Notes under the pieces: generated by a model
What the model was told of the DNA's origin: nothing
What the model saw: only the letters and a program-made list of their open reading frames with translations
The model's database searches: none
Shown here: positions 23,904-23,960 of the stretch, piece after piece
How positions within the stretch are numbered: the first letter of the stretch is position 1
Layout: the number at the start of each line of letters is the position of its first letter
Position numbers and translations under genes: made by a program
Assembly: GCA_042095835.1 (NCBI GenBank)
Contig: JBELML010000102.1
Location: forward strand, 1-23,960
Length of the DNA: 23,960 nucleotides
Origin: DATFKA01 sp042095835
GTDB lineage: Bacteria; Bacteroidota; Bacteroidia; Chitinophagales; Saprospiraceae
Direction: 5' to 3'

Positions 23904-23960
23904 CCTAAGGAATGGGGCATTAATAAAGGATACAAGATTTACGCAGGTATTTTGCTGTTC
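23904..23960 (-). repeat. 57-bp perfect repeat, right copy (cut by the window end)
   Basis: This is the exact reverse complement of 1049-1105 and is truncated by the window edge. On the minus strand it lies 93 bp before the start of the D-aminoacylase gene and points in the same direction. Its inner edge contains attcct-a-aggaat, a perfect 6-bp palindrome not fully kept in the left copy. Whether the 45-bp core also continues beyond the window cannot be seen. Confidence 0.9.

Overview
The window is one contiguous stretch of chromosome from a member of the Bacteroidota. Three things support this. Protein families such as the GT2/sugar-transferase-like fusion and the long PriA have a Bacteroidota flavour. 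Shine-Dalgarno sites are mostly absent. Upstream of the E2 gene there is a TTTG-N19-TAnnTTTG promoter, the Bacteroidota sigma type. Saprospiria (Lewinella/Haliscomenobacter-like) is a reasonable guess, but it is not proven by the sequence. No tRNA, rRNA, CRISPR array, transposase or phage gene is visible, so this is mostly core and metabolic DNA containing non-coding repeats and two decayed genes.

Layout, left to right. A MadM-type malonate transporter subunit (149-898) is followed by a repeat-bearing leader and the L-arabinose genes araB-araD-araA (1125-5069). Together these convert L-arabinose to D-xylulose-5-phosphate. An aldo/keto reductase of the YdhF type and the replication-restart helicase PriA lie on the minus strand (5100-8618). 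Next come the two core ergothioneine genes egtB and egtD, a small CoA-binding protein and a P-loop kinase-like protein, all on the plus strand (8886-12154). They converge on a minus-strand pair: recR, then a membrane glycosyltransferase fused to a degenerate sugar-transferase-like half (12343-14928). The dihydrolipoamide acetyltransferase gene (15159-16505) has a recognisable promoter and a hairpin terminator.

The stretch 16540-18560 is an erosion zone. It holds a 51-codon stub of an MFS transporter and a NemR-like TetR regulator with a palindromic operator just before its start codon. It also holds two small genes (one DUF4177), the catalytically dead 3' part of a peptidase S51 gene, and a CATA-rich repeat tract. 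A coiled-coil protein of unknown function (18557-19495), a secreted M24 peptidase, a Uma2-type nuclease-fold protein, a small membrane-anchored protein and a D-aminoacylase-type lipoprotein close the window.

The most unusual signal is a family of non-coding MITE/REP-like elements with a shared 45-bp core, at 998-1042 (inverted), 12237-12281 and 19577-19621. In the two long copies the outer ends form imperfect terminal inverted repeats that coincide with stop codons of the neighbouring genes. In addition, a 57-bp sequence next to the first copy recurs perfectly, inverted, at the right edge of the window. In both places it sits just upstream of a gene pointing the same way. No complete novel multi-gene system can be demonstrated here; the repeats, the TetR/operator pair and the two gene remnants are the best leads.
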